Assembly (NCBI RefSeq): GCF_001444405.1
Contig: NZ_CP013188.1
Coordinates: 62,001 to 126,000, forward strand
Direction: 5' to 3'
DNA: 64,000 nucleotides
DNA from: Pseudoalteromonas phenolica
GTDB lineage: Bacteria; Pseudomonadota; Gammaproteobacteria; Enterobacterales; Alteromonadaceae
Part shown: piece after piece, positions 34,170 through 43,028 of the stretch
Numbering within the stretch: position 1 is the stretch's first letter
Layout: each line of letters begins with the position of its first letter
Notes under the pieces: model-generated
Database searches by the model: none
What the model saw: the letters and a program-made list of their open reading frames with translations, nothing else
Told to the model about the DNA's origin: nothing
Position numbers and translations under genes: made by a program

Positions 34170-36660
34170 ATTAGCGTTTAAGTTATTCTCTCGAGAATTT
34201 CGACGCGGTGAACTGAGCATTATTTTTGCGGCGATTGCGCTTGCAGTGCTGACAGTATTTAGTTTGGCATCGGTGACGGAGCGTATCGGTTTAAACATAG
34301 AGCAAAAAACCGCAGATTTTATTGCCGCTGATCGCCGTCTTTCAAGCAACCATGAATTTGAACCAATCGTACAAAAAACAGCAGAAGAGTTTGGTTTAGA
34401 AACAGCTGAAATGCTGTTTTTCGATTCTATGTTGTTTGCTAATGACGAGCTGGTGCTTGGCTCTGTAAAGGCGGTATCTAGTGCTTACCCTCTAAAAGGC
34501 CAAGTCGAGTTAAAAGATAATCTCGAAGGGCAAAGTTACCCAATTCGTGGTGCACCAGAGCCAGGCACTTTATGGCTGAGTGAAGGCTTGTTTTACAGTA
34601 TGGGCTTAAAAGTGGGTGATACCGTTGAGCTTGGTGCGGGTGAATTTACTGTGGCTAAAGTGCTCATGAGCGAGCCTGATGCGCCTTTGTTTTCTTTGGC
34701 GGGTAACAAGCGCGTCCTGCTGAACTATGTTGATATTGCAAGAACGCAAGCGGTACAGCCGGGTAGTCGTGTATTCCACCGTTTATTATTTGCAGGTTCA
34801 GAACAAGCTCTAACCGATTATTATGCGTGGCTAAAGCCACAACTAAAACCGAATCAAAGTTGGCAGGGAATAAAAGACAGGCAATCGCCACTTGGCGAAA
34901 ATTTAGCCCGTGCTGAGCGTTTCTTATTACTTGCTGGTTTATTTGGGATAATGCTGGCAGCAGTAGCGATGGCGGTTTCAGCCAAGCGTTATTGTGAGCG
35001 CCAATACGACCCTGTGGCGATGATGAAAACCTTAGGTGGTAGCCGTGCAACAGTACGCAAAATCTTTCTTACTCACTTAACTTTGGTGACGTTATTCTCA
35101 ATCGTGATAGGTCTAGTTATCGGTTCTATGCTGCAAAGTGTCGCCGCAGATTACCTAGCAAATTTTATGGATACGACGTTACCAGAAGCGGGTCTTAAGC
35201 CTTGGCTTTTAGCCGTATTCATTGGTCTTGTATGTGCTTTGATGTTCTCGCTTAAGCCACTATTAGATTTGTTCGACATTCCGCCGCTGCGAGTTTTACG
35301 CCGTAACCTTGGTGACAGTCTTGCGTTGAGTAAGGTACATATTGGTGTGTCGATTTTGACGATTTTCGTCTTAATGTGGCTGTTTAGTGGTCAAATCATC
35401 ACAACATTGGTGCTGTTTGCATCTACTTTATTGGTGATTGGCGTGCTGTTTGGTATCTCTCGTTTAATCTTCGCTGCAGGTCGTAAACTTGGTCTTCGCC
35501 CAGGCTCTAGCTGGTCGCTTGCAATTGCAACACTGCAAAAACGTGCAAACACCAATGCGGTGCAGTTGATCACGTTTGCGCTCGCAATAAAGTTAATGCT
35601 GTTTTTAGTGGTCTTGAAAAACGACATGATCTCAGATTGGCAGATGCAGGTGCCAGAAGATGCGCCAAATATGTTTTTAATCAACATTGCAGAAGACGAA
35701 ATCTCGCCGATCAAGCAGTATTTTGACGAGAATCAAATAACGCATGAAGCATTTTTCCCGGTATTTAATGCGCGTGTAAACGCAGTTAATGGTGAAGAGT
35801 TTGCGCGTCGAGTATCAAAACAAGAAGGTGAAGAGGAAGACGATAATGCCCGCCAAGGGGTTAACCGTGAGCCGAACTTAACGTGGTTAGACGAAGTGCC
35901 AGAGGGCAATGAAATCGTTGAAGGTGAATGGTTTAGTGGTTCAGAACGGTTAGAGGTCTCGGTATTCGATGGCTGGAAAGAGCGCCTTGATTTAAAGCTT
36001 GGCGATGAAATTGAGTTTTTAATCAATGAGCAAAAGTTCACAGCAACAGTTACTAGTTTCAGAACCGTAGATTGGGGCACGCTTAAGCCAAACTTTGTGA
36101 TGATTTTAAGCCCTAACTTTGCCGGTAAAATACCGGTTACTTACTTCAGTGCTGCAAAGCTTGAGGCGCAACATACCAAAGGCATTAGCAAGCTGTTACA
36201 GCAGTACCCAACAATCAGTATGATTGATATTAAAAATCGTATTCAACAGGCGCAGTCGATGATATCTCAAGTGTCACTGGCCATAGGTTTTGTACTTATG
36301 ATTGTATTGTTTAGTGGCGCGCTTGTGCTTATCTCTCAAGTGCAAGCAAGCCTTGCTGAGCGTATGCAAGAAGTGGTGATATTAAGAACCCTAGGGGCTA
36401 AAGGCAGTTTAATTAAACTTGCGACACTGTATGAGTTTTTATTGCTTGGTGCGATTGCAGGCGTTGTCGCTGCACTGGTGAGCGATATTGCTCTGTTAGT
36501 TATTCAGCAGCAACTCTTTGGTGTTGATGGTCGTTTACACCCTTATATTTGGGTGTTAGGGCCGTTAGCGGGTGCGAGTTTTGTGGCTTTCATAGGTTAC
36601 TTTATGGTGGCAAAAACTATGCGGCAGAATACCCAGAAACTGCTACGTTCATTGGCTTAA
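34159..36660 (+). CDS. ybbP: FtsX-like ABC permease YbbP
   Basis: The 833-residue protein has the ten-helix YbbP layout: an N-terminal helix (about 16-36), a large periplasmic region, two FtsX-type transmembrane blocks (LAGLFGIMLAAVAMAVSAKRY...GSRATVRKIF... and FVLMIVLFSGALVLISQVQASLAERMQEVVILRTLGAKGSL) and a second periplasmic region between them. Both FtsX coupling loops (MMKTLGGSRAT and ILRTLGAKGS) are clear. Role: partner of YbbA, operon with tesA opposed. The substrate is unproven for this family. Confidence 0.93.
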   Translation: MWVKLAFKLFSREFRRGELSIIFAAIALAVLTVFSLASVTERIGLNIEQKTADFIAADRRLSSNHEFEPIVQKTAEEFGLETAEMLFFDSMLFANDELVLGSVKAVSSAYPLKGQVELKDNLEGQSYPIRGAPEPGTLWLSEGLFYSMGLKVGDTVELGAGEFTVAKVLMSEPDAPLFSLAGNKRVLLNYVDIARTQAVQPGSRVFHRLLFAGSEQALTDYYAWLKPQLKPNQSWQGIKDRQSPLGENLARAERFLLLAGLFGIMLAAVAMAVSAKRYCERQYDPVAMMKTLGGSRATVRKIFLTHLTLVTLFSIVIGLVIGSMLQSVAADYLANFMDTTLPEAGLKPWLLAVFIGLVCALMFSLKPLLDLFDIPPLRVLRRNLGDSLALSKVHIGVSILTIFVLMWLFSGQIITTLVLFASTLLVIGVLFGISRLIFAAGRKLGLRPGSSWSLAIATLQKRANTNAVQLITFALAIKLMLFLVVLKNDMISDWQMQVPEDAPNMFLINIAEDEISPIKQYFDENQITHEAFFPVFNARVNAVNGEEFARRVSKQEGEEEDDNARQGVNREPNLTWLDEVPEGNEIVEGEWFSGSERLEVSVFDGWKERLDLKLGDEIEFLINEQKFTATVTSFRTVDWGTLKPNFVMILSPNFAGKIPVTYFSAAKLEAQHTKGISKLLQQYPTISMIDIKNRIQQAQSMISQVSLAIGFVLMIVLFSGALVLISQVQASLAERMQEVVILRTLGAKGSLIKLATLYEFLLLGAIAGVVAALVSDIALLVIQQQLFGVDGRLHPYIWVLGPLAGASFVAFIGYFMVAKTMRQNTQKLLRSLA

Positions 36661-36696
36661 ACTGTAAGTTACTTGATTTATTAAAGGAATTAAAAG

Positions 36697-37047
36697 ATGA
36701 AACATCATGCTATTAATTATGTTGAATTTGCAGCGAAAGATTTAGGTAGTACAGAAGCGTTTTTTCACCGAGTGTTCGGTTGGGATTTTACCCCTTATGG
36801 CCCAGAATATATTGCTTTTAGCGGCTCTGGTTTAGAGGGGGGCTTTTATCAAGCTGACAAGATGGCGAATGTGAATTCTGGTAGCGCACTGGTGGTGATT
36901 TATAGTGAAGACTTAGAGCGCAGCTTGGAAGAAGTGCAAAAAGCGGGTGGTACAATCAGCCAAGACATTTTTACCTTTCCAGGCGGTCGACGATTCCACT
37001 TTTTAGAGCCCAGTGGTAACGAGCTGGCAATTTGGTCTGACAAGTGA
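36697..37047 (+). CDS. VOC-superfamily (glyoxalase-like) protein
   Basis: AAAGGAATTAAAAG precedes the ATG. The 116-residue protein has the betaalphabetabetabeta pattern of the glyoxalase/dioxygenase fold: INYVEFAAKDLGSTEAFFHRVFGWDF, YIAFSGSG, GSALVVIYSEDLERSLEEVQKAGG and GGRRFHFLEPSGNELAIWSD. The C-terminal EPSGNELAIW carries the usual metal-ligand Glu position. Substrate unknown. It ends at a strong bidirectional terminator. Confidence 0.85.
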   Translation: MKHHAINYVEFAAKDLGSTEAFFHRVFGWDFTPYGPEYIAFSGSGLEGGFYQADKMANVNSGSALVVIYSEDLERSLEEVQKAGGTISQDIFTFPGGRRFHFLEPSGNELAIWSDK

Positions 37048-37081
37048 CCAAATCGCTCATGACTCGTTAATCATTTTAATT

Positions 37082-37112
37082 AAAAAACCCAAACTTGATG
37101 TTTGGGTTTTTT
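37082..37112. terminator. Strong bidirectional terminator
   Basis: AAAAAACCCAAAC (37082-37094) pairs with GTTTGGGTTTTTT (37100-37112) around a five-base loop. A- and T-runs on both sides let it serve the VOC gene (plus) and the ODP-like gene (minus). Confidence 0.9.
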
Positions 37113-37139
37113 GTCTAAAATACTGTGGTACTGAGCCGT

Positions 37140-37871
37140 CTAAGAAGCGATTCCAACATCTAATTTGGCAAACCACTCTAAAAATTCTTGAACTGCCTCG
37201 CCTTTGAAAATGCGACCATGTTGCGGCGCCATTATCTCGATATCGAGTTCTTTGACACGAGAAACCCAATTATTTTTAGCTTTATTAGATGGCATCCAAC
37301 GGCGGTGGAAGTATTCCATATGCTTGACATGTTTTGCAAAGTCCTCAACAAACATAGGAACCTCACCATGCTCTAAAGATGCGCCTATATCGCCACTCAT
37401 CAATATTTTAGCCTGCGGGTCATAGACATTAAAATTGCCAGATGAATGCAAGTAATGAGCAGGCACAAACTTTAAAGTGGCAGAGCCAATTCTGACCTCG
37501 CCGCCATCATCTTTAATTGGCACATACTCGATATTTTCCATACCAAAGTGTCGAATAAAACCTTCCCATAGCCAGGGAGCATAAAGTTTTGCATTCGGAA
37601 TGGTTTTATCCCAAAGACCCAGTGATGAGATTATGTCCGGGTCTTGATGAGAGGCAAATAGAGTGGTCACATGCTCAAGATCAATATGCCTTAAAATGCT
37701 GGCTAACATGGGGGAGAATAGTTCTACACCGCCAGGATCCAGAATTATCGCTTCTTGTGCACTTTTAATGAGATATTGGTTAGTATCAATAATCTTTTCT
37801 GGCTTACTTTCATCTCGCCCCAGTACTATCCACGTGTGACTCGCACTTGAATATAGTTCGGTTGATTTCAA
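37140..37871 (-). CDS. FprA/ODP-like metallo-beta-lactamase-fold di-iron protein, without flavodoxin domain
   Basis: The 243-residue protein is a lone MBL-fold domain related to flavodiiron proteins: IDTNQYLIK, AIILDPGG, SHQDPDIISSLG (H75, D77, D79), FVPAHYLHSSGNF (H139, H142), LMSGDIGAS (D161) and MAPQHGRIF (H228). HxDxD replaces the usual HxExDH of FprA, a change found in oxygen-binding di-iron proteins (ODP) that act in chemotaxis in Treponema. Overlap of 4 bases with an upstream MCP-tip-like gene strengthens that reading. Oxygen binding is an inference; an unrelated hydrolase role is possible but the gene pair argues against it. Confidence 0.85.
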   Translation of the reverse strand: MKSTELYSSASHTWIVLGRDESKPEKIIDTNQYLIKSAQEAIILDPGGVELFSPMLASILRHIDLEHVTTLFASHQDPDIISSLGLWDKTIPNAKLYAPWLWEGFIRHFGMENIEYVPIKDDGGEVRIGSATLKFVPAHYLHSSGNFNVYDPQAKILMSGDIGASLEHGEVPMFVEDFAKHVKHMEYFHRRWMPSNKAKNNWVSRVKELDIEIMAPQHGRIFKGEAVQEFLEWFAKLDVGIAS

Positions 37872-38518
37872 CGCATCACTCCTCTTAATTTTGATATTTC
37901 ACTGAGGTTGTCAGTTACAGCTGCTTTTATTCTTTTAGCAGCGCTGGCTATGAAGTCAGAAACTCCTTGCAGACTTTCGCTAAAGTCACCCGCGTTTGAG
38001 GCTTCTACACGGCTCGTAACAGCAATGTATTCGGCACTTCTCATCTGTTTTTGTATGTCTTCAAAATAGCTCTCTAAATTAAAAATGGCGTGTTCGAGGG
38101 CTTTAGACTTAATAGTCAGGTCATCACATCCATTTGAAAGCAATATGTCTAATGCTTTGTTGTCTGAAGCGCTTTTTGCCATCTGAATATGATTAATAAA
38201 GTTACTACAGCGAACAACAGCAAGGGCTAAGGTAAAAAGTTGGTTTGATAAGTTGGTAATTTCAGCTGTTGTTTTGATGGTTTGGTCAGAAAATTCATCA
38301 ATAAAATTAGTTATGGGCTTAAAACCAAACGCTGAATCGCCAGCACGAAGCGCAACAACGCGCGCGTTTTTTGCCGTCAGAGATAGGTTCTTCGCCTCGG
38401 TCAAGATGATATCTAAGTTGGCAATGATATTGGCAACCCTAATAAAATTTCCAACAGCATCAGATGATTGAGCAGCTTTAAGCATTGTTTCGCTCTGGTG
38501 AATATTTTTATTGAGCAT
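37868..38518 (-). CDS. Short cytoplasmic helical protein resembling MCP signalling tip
   Basis: The 216-residue protein has no signal peptide or membrane helix. It is nearly all helical with heptad-like spacing: LTAKNARVVALRAGDSAFGFKPITNFIDEFSDQTIKTTAEITNLSN and MRSAEYIAVTSRVEASNAGDFSESLQGVSDFIASAAKRI. The first stretch resembles the conserved MCP hairpin region (NxxxLxxNAxxEAxRAG..G.GF..V..EIRxLA) in spacing, and the second resembles the returning arm of an MCP or Hpt-like four-helix bundle. It is shorter than a standard MCP. Translationally coupled (ATGA) to the ODP-like gene, it could be a soluble signal partner or CheA/CheW adaptor. No che genes are nearby. Confidence 0.65.
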   Translation of the reverse strand: MLNKNIHQSETMLKAAQSSDAVGNFIRVANIIANLDIILTEAKNLSLTAKNARVVALRAGDSAFGFKPITNFIDEFSDQTIKTTAEITNLSNQLFTLALAVVRCSNFINHIQMAKSASDNKALDILLSNGCDDLTIKSKALEHAIFNLESYFEDIQKQMRSAEYIAVTSRVEASNAGDFSESLQGVSDFIASAAKRIKAAVTDNLSEISKLRGVMR

Positions 38519-38637
38519 AGATAATAAATTCGGAAGTTTCTAGGTTTGGATTTTTATTATAGTTACTTAGTTACCTTGATTATTTGAGCTTCATCATAAA
38601 CACTTATATTTGGTCAATGTTGATTTGGGAAGAATGG

Positions 38638-41526
38638 ATGCATCGCAACAACATAGCATTATCATTCCTTATTGTTTTTATCGCTTACTTGTGCGCGGCC
38701 TTGTTGGGTGAAGCGTTCAAGGTCTCAGAAGCACCCTTTTCAAATCATTTAATCTTGGTAGATGTCGCTTGCTTGTTGATTGCTCATCGTTTTTGGCAAG
38801 GTTCTAATCATTTTATTTTTCCACTCTTGGTACTTTCTCTGACTTTTTGTTTCTGGCTATTTTCACTTCCTTTGTTAATCATTATTAGTGTGGCTTGGCA
38901 TCTAGTGATCGTTGGGCTGGTTTATTTTCTGGCTACAAAAATTCGTCAATATCAAATTAAGGGGGGTGGACTAAAGCAGCTTTCGCTCGTATACATGCTT
39001 GGTGCGGTGTCGTTTATATCTCTAGCTTTCGTTTTGTCTCAAGGAAGTATGTATTTTATCGCCATAGAACCAGAGCAAGGGTTTGAACACTTGTTACAAA
39101 CCTGTTCAGTATTATTTTTTGCTTCACAGGCCTTGTCTGAAAATGACCAGCATAAGGAAAGTTATTTTTCTAAGCCTTTAATGCTTATTTGTGCTGCTTG
39201 TTTAATGCTGGTACCCATTGCTTGGTTTTCGTTAAGTAGTTTTTTCTTACTCAGTTTACTGCTTTTTATTGCGAGCCGATTACGGTTAGGTGTTAATCAA
39301 TTTGTGACGCTAAATATACTTGTAACAGTATTATTCTCTTTGCTACTAACCCTATCTCAGCGAGTTACCAGCCTGTCAACGTTGGGTGTTAGTGGCAGTG
39401 TTGAGCTTCTGGTTTTGGTATTCGTGTCTTTATTTTTATTGACAGTTTTATTGGCGCATGCACGAGTTCAGCATAGCTTTGAATTCAGCCAAGTGATGCT
39501 AGTCACTATCGACGAGCAAGGGAAAATCGTTCATGCCAGTAAAGGTTTCACAGACGCGATGCAGTGTAACTTTGAGGATTTACATGGGCGTTCTCTGAGT
39601 GAATATATGAGCGAAGAAAATGCCAGTGATTTACTGAAGTGTGGTGCACAAGGTCAGTCACATTTTTACCTTCCTGAAGTTAAGCTAACTACTTTCTCAA
39701 AAACTAAACTTTCATTAAGTTTGTTTGCTGATGTTATCGATGATAAAGACAAGCACACTCAGACAACCATTTCATTTCAAGATATTTCTGACAAATTAAT
39801 GCTCACTCAAGCTCTGTCAGAAGAAAAAGAGTTGTTAGAAGTAACGCTCAGTTCAATAGGTGATGGTGTTATATGTACTGACAAAGCCAGCCGAATTACT
39901 TATATGAACCCTGTGGCTGAGGCGGTTCTAGCTAGATTGACTAAAGAAGTAAAGGGTAAGCCTTTTGGTGAAGTCATGCCTTTATTTCATGAAGATACAC
40001 TTGAGCCAATAGAGCGAGTGACAGATGATTGTATGAGACAGCGTGAAACTTTAGGGTTACCAGAGCTTACATGTATAAAAAATCACTTAGGTTTAGTGTT
40101 TGCTATTCAAGACTCCATTTCGCCTATTTATAGTAAATCAGGTGAAATCATTGGCTCTGTGATGGTGTTTCAAGATGTCACAGAATCTAGAATGATGAGT
40201 AGAAAAATGAATCATCTAGCCCATCATGACTCTTTAACTGGTTTACCGAACCGTTTATTACTACAAGACAGGCTAGCGCAAGCTTGTAAACGTGCAGATA
40301 GAAATCAGCATGTTTTCGCGGTTATCTTTATTGACCTTGATAAATTTAAAAATATCAATGACTCATTGGGTCATGATGCAGGTGATCTGTTACTTCAAGA
40401 GGTTGCGCACCGATTAAATCGAGGGTTGAGAAATTGTGACACTGTTGCGCGTATGGGGGGAGATGAGTTTGTTATTTTAGTAGATAGTATCAAAGAGCGT
40501 GCACATATTCATACTGTCATAGAAAAGGTACTAATGACTTGCAGTGGAGAATATGAGTTAAAGGGGATCCAGTTGAATGTAACCTTGAGTGCCGGTATTG
40601 CAGTTTACCCTGATGATGGTACTAACTCTGAAATGTTGATGAAGCATGCAGATACGGCGATGTATCGTGCAAAAAAAATCCAAAAAAGTAATTATCAATT
40701 TTATAATTCTCAATTAGATAGAGAAGTTGAGCAGCGTATTGAGCGAGAAGCTGAGTTAGTTAAGGGCCTGAAGCATGGGCAGTTTGAACCCTATTTTCAA
40801 GCTATTGTTAACGCGAAAAGCTTTACTCTTGAAAAACTTGAAATGTTGGCTCGCTGGCAAACTCAAGATAAATTAAAAGGGCCTCATGAGTTTATTGGTA
40901 TTGCTGAAGAAGCGGGGTTGATGAATAAAGTAACGCTTCAATTGCTAGAGAAGGCTATGACGTCGCTGGTGCGCTGGATCACAACTTCAGTGAATTTGCA
41001 GCTCAGTGTAAATTTAACAGCTGAACAGCTACTAGATGAAGGTTTTCTTGATGATTTTGAATCCTTGCTTGAACGTTATCAAATCTCTCCTAAAAATATT
41101 GAATTAGAAATTACAGAAACATCCCTGATTGCAAATTTGGACCAAATGCGACAGTCTTTGGAGGTTTTACAAGATAAAGGGTTTAGTATTGCTATTGATG
41201 ACTTTGGTACTGGTTATTCAAGTTTAACTTACCTAAAGTATTTGAAGTTCAATACTCTAAAAATAGATAAAAAATTTGTTGATGATTTGAACTACGAAAG
41301 TGAAGAAGATGACTTAGCCGTGGTGATCATTAACATGGCCAAAAGCTTAGGAGTGAGTACCGTTGCTGAGGGCGTAGAGTATTGTGAACAAGCAAAGCGA
41401 TTAGCAGATGCTGGTTGTTCACAACTACAAGGATATTGCTTTGCTAAACCAATGCCCATAGATGCCATTGGTAATATGGTTGAATTGGGTACCGTAATGA
41501 GCCAAATACACAGAAAAATGACTTAA
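38638..41526 (+). CDS. Polytopic membrane PAS-GGDEF-EAL protein
   Basis: The ATG at 38638 was chosen since GGGAAG lies just before it; the frame is open from a TTG at 38584. The product of 962 residues has about eight N-terminal helices (residues 5-280), then PAS modules (MLVTIDEQGKIVHASKGFTD, EVTLSSIGDGVICTDKASR), an intact GGDEF domain (RMGGDEFVILV) with an RNCD I-site, and an EAL domain in which the motif reads EML (LEKLEMLARWQ), with EITETS, IDDFGTGYSSLTYL and AEGVEY retained. The EML variant leaves the metal-binding Glu in place, so hydrolysis is still possible. It is divergent from the MCP-tip-like/ODP pair. Confidence 0.92.
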   Translation: MHRNNIALSFLIVFIAYLCAALLGEAFKVSEAPFSNHLILVDVACLLIAHRFWQGSNHFIFPLLVLSLTFCFWLFSLPLLIIISVAWHLVIVGLVYFLATKIRQYQIKGGGLKQLSLVYMLGAVSFISLAFVLSQGSMYFIAIEPEQGFEHLLQTCSVLFFASQALSENDQHKESYFSKPLMLICAACLMLVPIAWFSLSSFFLLSLLLFIASRLRLGVNQFVTLNILVTVLFSLLLTLSQRVTSLSTLGVSGSVELLVLVFVSLFLLTVLLAHARVQHSFEFSQVMLVTIDEQGKIVHASKGFTDAMQCNFEDLHGRSLSEYMSEENASDLLKCGAQGQSHFYLPEVKLTTFSKTKLSLSLFADVIDDKDKHTQTTISFQDISDKLMLTQALSEEKELLEVTLSSIGDGVICTDKASRITYMNPVAEAVLARLTKEVKGKPFGEVMPLFHEDTLEPIERVTDDCMRQRETLGLPELTCIKNHLGLVFAIQDSISPIYSKSGEIIGSVMVFQDVTESRMMSRKMNHLAHHDSLTGLPNRLLLQDRLAQACKRADRNQHVFAVIFIDLDKFKNINDSLGHDAGDLLLQEVAHRLNRGLRNCDTVARMGGDEFVILVDSIKERAHIHTVIEKVLMTCSGEYELKGIQLNVTLSAGIAVYPDDGTNSEMLMKHADTAMYRAKKIQKSNYQFYNSQLDREVEQRIEREAELVKGLKHGQFEPYFQAIVNAKSFTLEKLEMLARWQTQDKLKGPHEFIGIAEEAGLMNKVTLQLLEKAMTSLVRWITTSVNLQLSVNLTAEQLLDEGFLDDFESLLERYQISPKNIELEITETSLIANLDQMRQSLEVLQDKGFSIAIDDFGTGYSSLTYLKYLKFNTLKIDKKFVDDLNYESEEDDLAVVIINMAKSLGVSTVAEGVEYCEQAKRLADAGCSQLQGYCFAKPMPIDAIGNMVELGTVMSQIHRKMT

Positions 41527-41548
41527 TCAGGCTAAACTTAAGCCAACG

Positions 41549-41824
41549 CTATTTATCTATGTGCCCCAAGTCTCGACTTGGATCGAGTTTGTCTCTGACA
41601 CGGCGTTTTAGTTCTTTTGCCTCAGGAAAACCGCCATCTTGCTTTCGACACCAAATTAACTCGTCATCGTAGTAAATTTCAAACACGCCTTTTGAAGCTG
41701 GGGCCAGTGCTACCTGTTGTAAGTCATCAGAAAATGTTGAGAGTAGCTCTTGGGCTAACCAGCCGCTTCGCAGAAGCCATTGGCATAAAACACAGTAATG
41801 AATGGTAATGGTCGGTTTTTTCAT
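41549..41824 (-). CDS. SelT/SelW/SelH-family (Rdx) thioredoxin-like protein
   Basis: This 91-residue protein has the YCVLCQWLLRSGWLAQELL motif, the CxxC form of the Rdx family (CxxU in selenoprotein W), then VALAPASKGVFEIYYDDELIWCRKQDGGFPEAKELKRRVRD. A putative cytoplasmic redox protein with no established partner. It is convergent with the GGDEF/EAL gene and divergent from namZ with 55 bases between starts. Confidence 0.88.
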   Translation of the reverse strand: MKKPTITIHYCVLCQWLLRSGWLAQELLSTFSDDLQQVALAPASKGVFEIYYDDELIWCRKQDGGFPEAKELKRRVRDKLDPSRDLGHIDK

Positions 41825-41879
41825 TGTTTTTCAGCGCAAATTGGTATGATGCTCATATTATGTCTGAAAGGGTTTTGTT

Positions 41880-43028
41880 GTGAAAGCCAAGCTATTATTG
41901 ATCTTAGTCTTGTTGTTTAGTCCTTTATTAAAAGCACTAGAAGTCGGTGCTGAGCAAGTGCAAACATATTTACCATTAATAAAAGGTAAACGTGTAGCTT
42001 TAGTTGTGAATCAATCAGCGCGGGTAAAAGAGCAGCACTTGCTTGACGTGCTATTAGAGAAGCAAATTGACGTTAAGAAAGTATTTTCTCCTGAGCATGG
42101 TTTTCGAGGCAAGCAAGATGCAGGTGCAAAAATCAATGACCAATTAGACAGTAAAACCGGGTTGCCGATTATTTCTTTGTATGGCAAATCCAAAAAGCCA
42201 AGATTGGATGATTTGGCGGATGTGGATGTCATTATTTTTGATATTCAAGATGTGGGCGTTCGCTTTTACACTTATATCAGCACTATGCATTATGTACTTG
42301 AGGCTGCCGCTGAAGCTGGAAAAAAAGTCATCGTGTTAGATAGACCTAACCCTAATATTAACTTAATTGATGGGCCAGTTTTAGAGCCAGAGTTTCAATC
42401 ATTTGTTGGTATGCACCCAATCCCAGTATTGCATGGCATGACAGTTGGAGAGCTGGCAAAAATGATAGTGGGAGAGGGGTGGTTAAGCACCGTAACTCAA
42501 CCTGAATTAGTTGTTGTCGCAGTATCAGATTACGACTTATCAAAACCGTTTGGATTGCCGATTAAGCCGAGCCCAAACTTGCCTAATAGTCAATCAATTG
42601 CGCTCTACCCTTCATTGTGCTTTTTTGAGGCAACGCCGGTGTCTGTTGGTCGTGGCACCGATTTTCCATTTCAGGTCTTTGGGCACAATGAAGTTAAGTT
42701 GGGCAAGTTTCAATTTACGCCCATCTCGACGCCTGGTGCTGCGCTAAATCCAAAACTGCAAGATACAATCGCTTATGGTCAAGACTTAAGAGCTTATAAA
42801 AGAGTAGGGTTTGACTTAGCTTGGTTTGTAGGCGCTTACAACGCATTTAAGTCTGAAAATAAGGTGTTTTTTAAATATCCAAAGTTTATGGATAAGCTGG
42901 CTGGCACTGATAAATTAAGAAAAGCGATGCTTTCCGGACAGTCTTTAACTGAGATCAAACAAAGTTGGCAGCCTGCGCTCAAGCACTTTAAACTGCGACG
43001 CCAACCTTATTTGATCTATGAACGCTAG
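41880..43028 (+). CDS. namZ: Exo-beta-N-acetylmuramidase NamZ (DUF1343)
   Basis: A GTG at 41880 opens a signal peptide (VKAKLLLILVLLFSPLLKA). The mature protein has the DUF1343 pattern: KRVALVVNQSARV, VFSPEHGFRGKQDAGA, LPIISLYGKSKKP, DVIIFDIQDVGVRFYTYISTM, VLDRPNPN, GMHPIPVLHGMTVGELA, PSPNLPNSQSIALYPSLCFFE and VGRGTDFPFQVFG. Characterised members release terminal MurNAc from peptidoglycan chains after NagZ removes GlcNAc. At 382 residues it is normal length. Its TAG stop is shared in a CTAG with that of the convergent RpiR/MurR regulator. Confidence 0.92.
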   Translation: MKAKLLLILVLLFSPLLKALEVGAEQVQTYLPLIKGKRVALVVNQSARVKEQHLLDVLLEKQIDVKKVFSPEHGFRGKQDAGAKINDQLDSKTGLPIISLYGKSKKPRLDDLADVDVIIFDIQDVGVRFYTYISTMHYVLEAAAEAGKKVIVLDRPNPNINLIDGPVLEPEFQSFVGMHPIPVLHGMTVGELAKMIVGEGWLSTVTQPELVVVAVSDYDLSKPFGLPIKPSPNLPNSQSIALYPSLCFFEATPVSVGRGTDFPFQVFGHNEVKLGKFQFTPISTPGAALNPKLQDTIAYGQDLRAYKRVGFDLAWFVGAYNAFKSENKVFFKYPKFMDKLAGTDKLRKAMLSGQSLTEIKQSWQPALKHFKLRRQPYLIYER

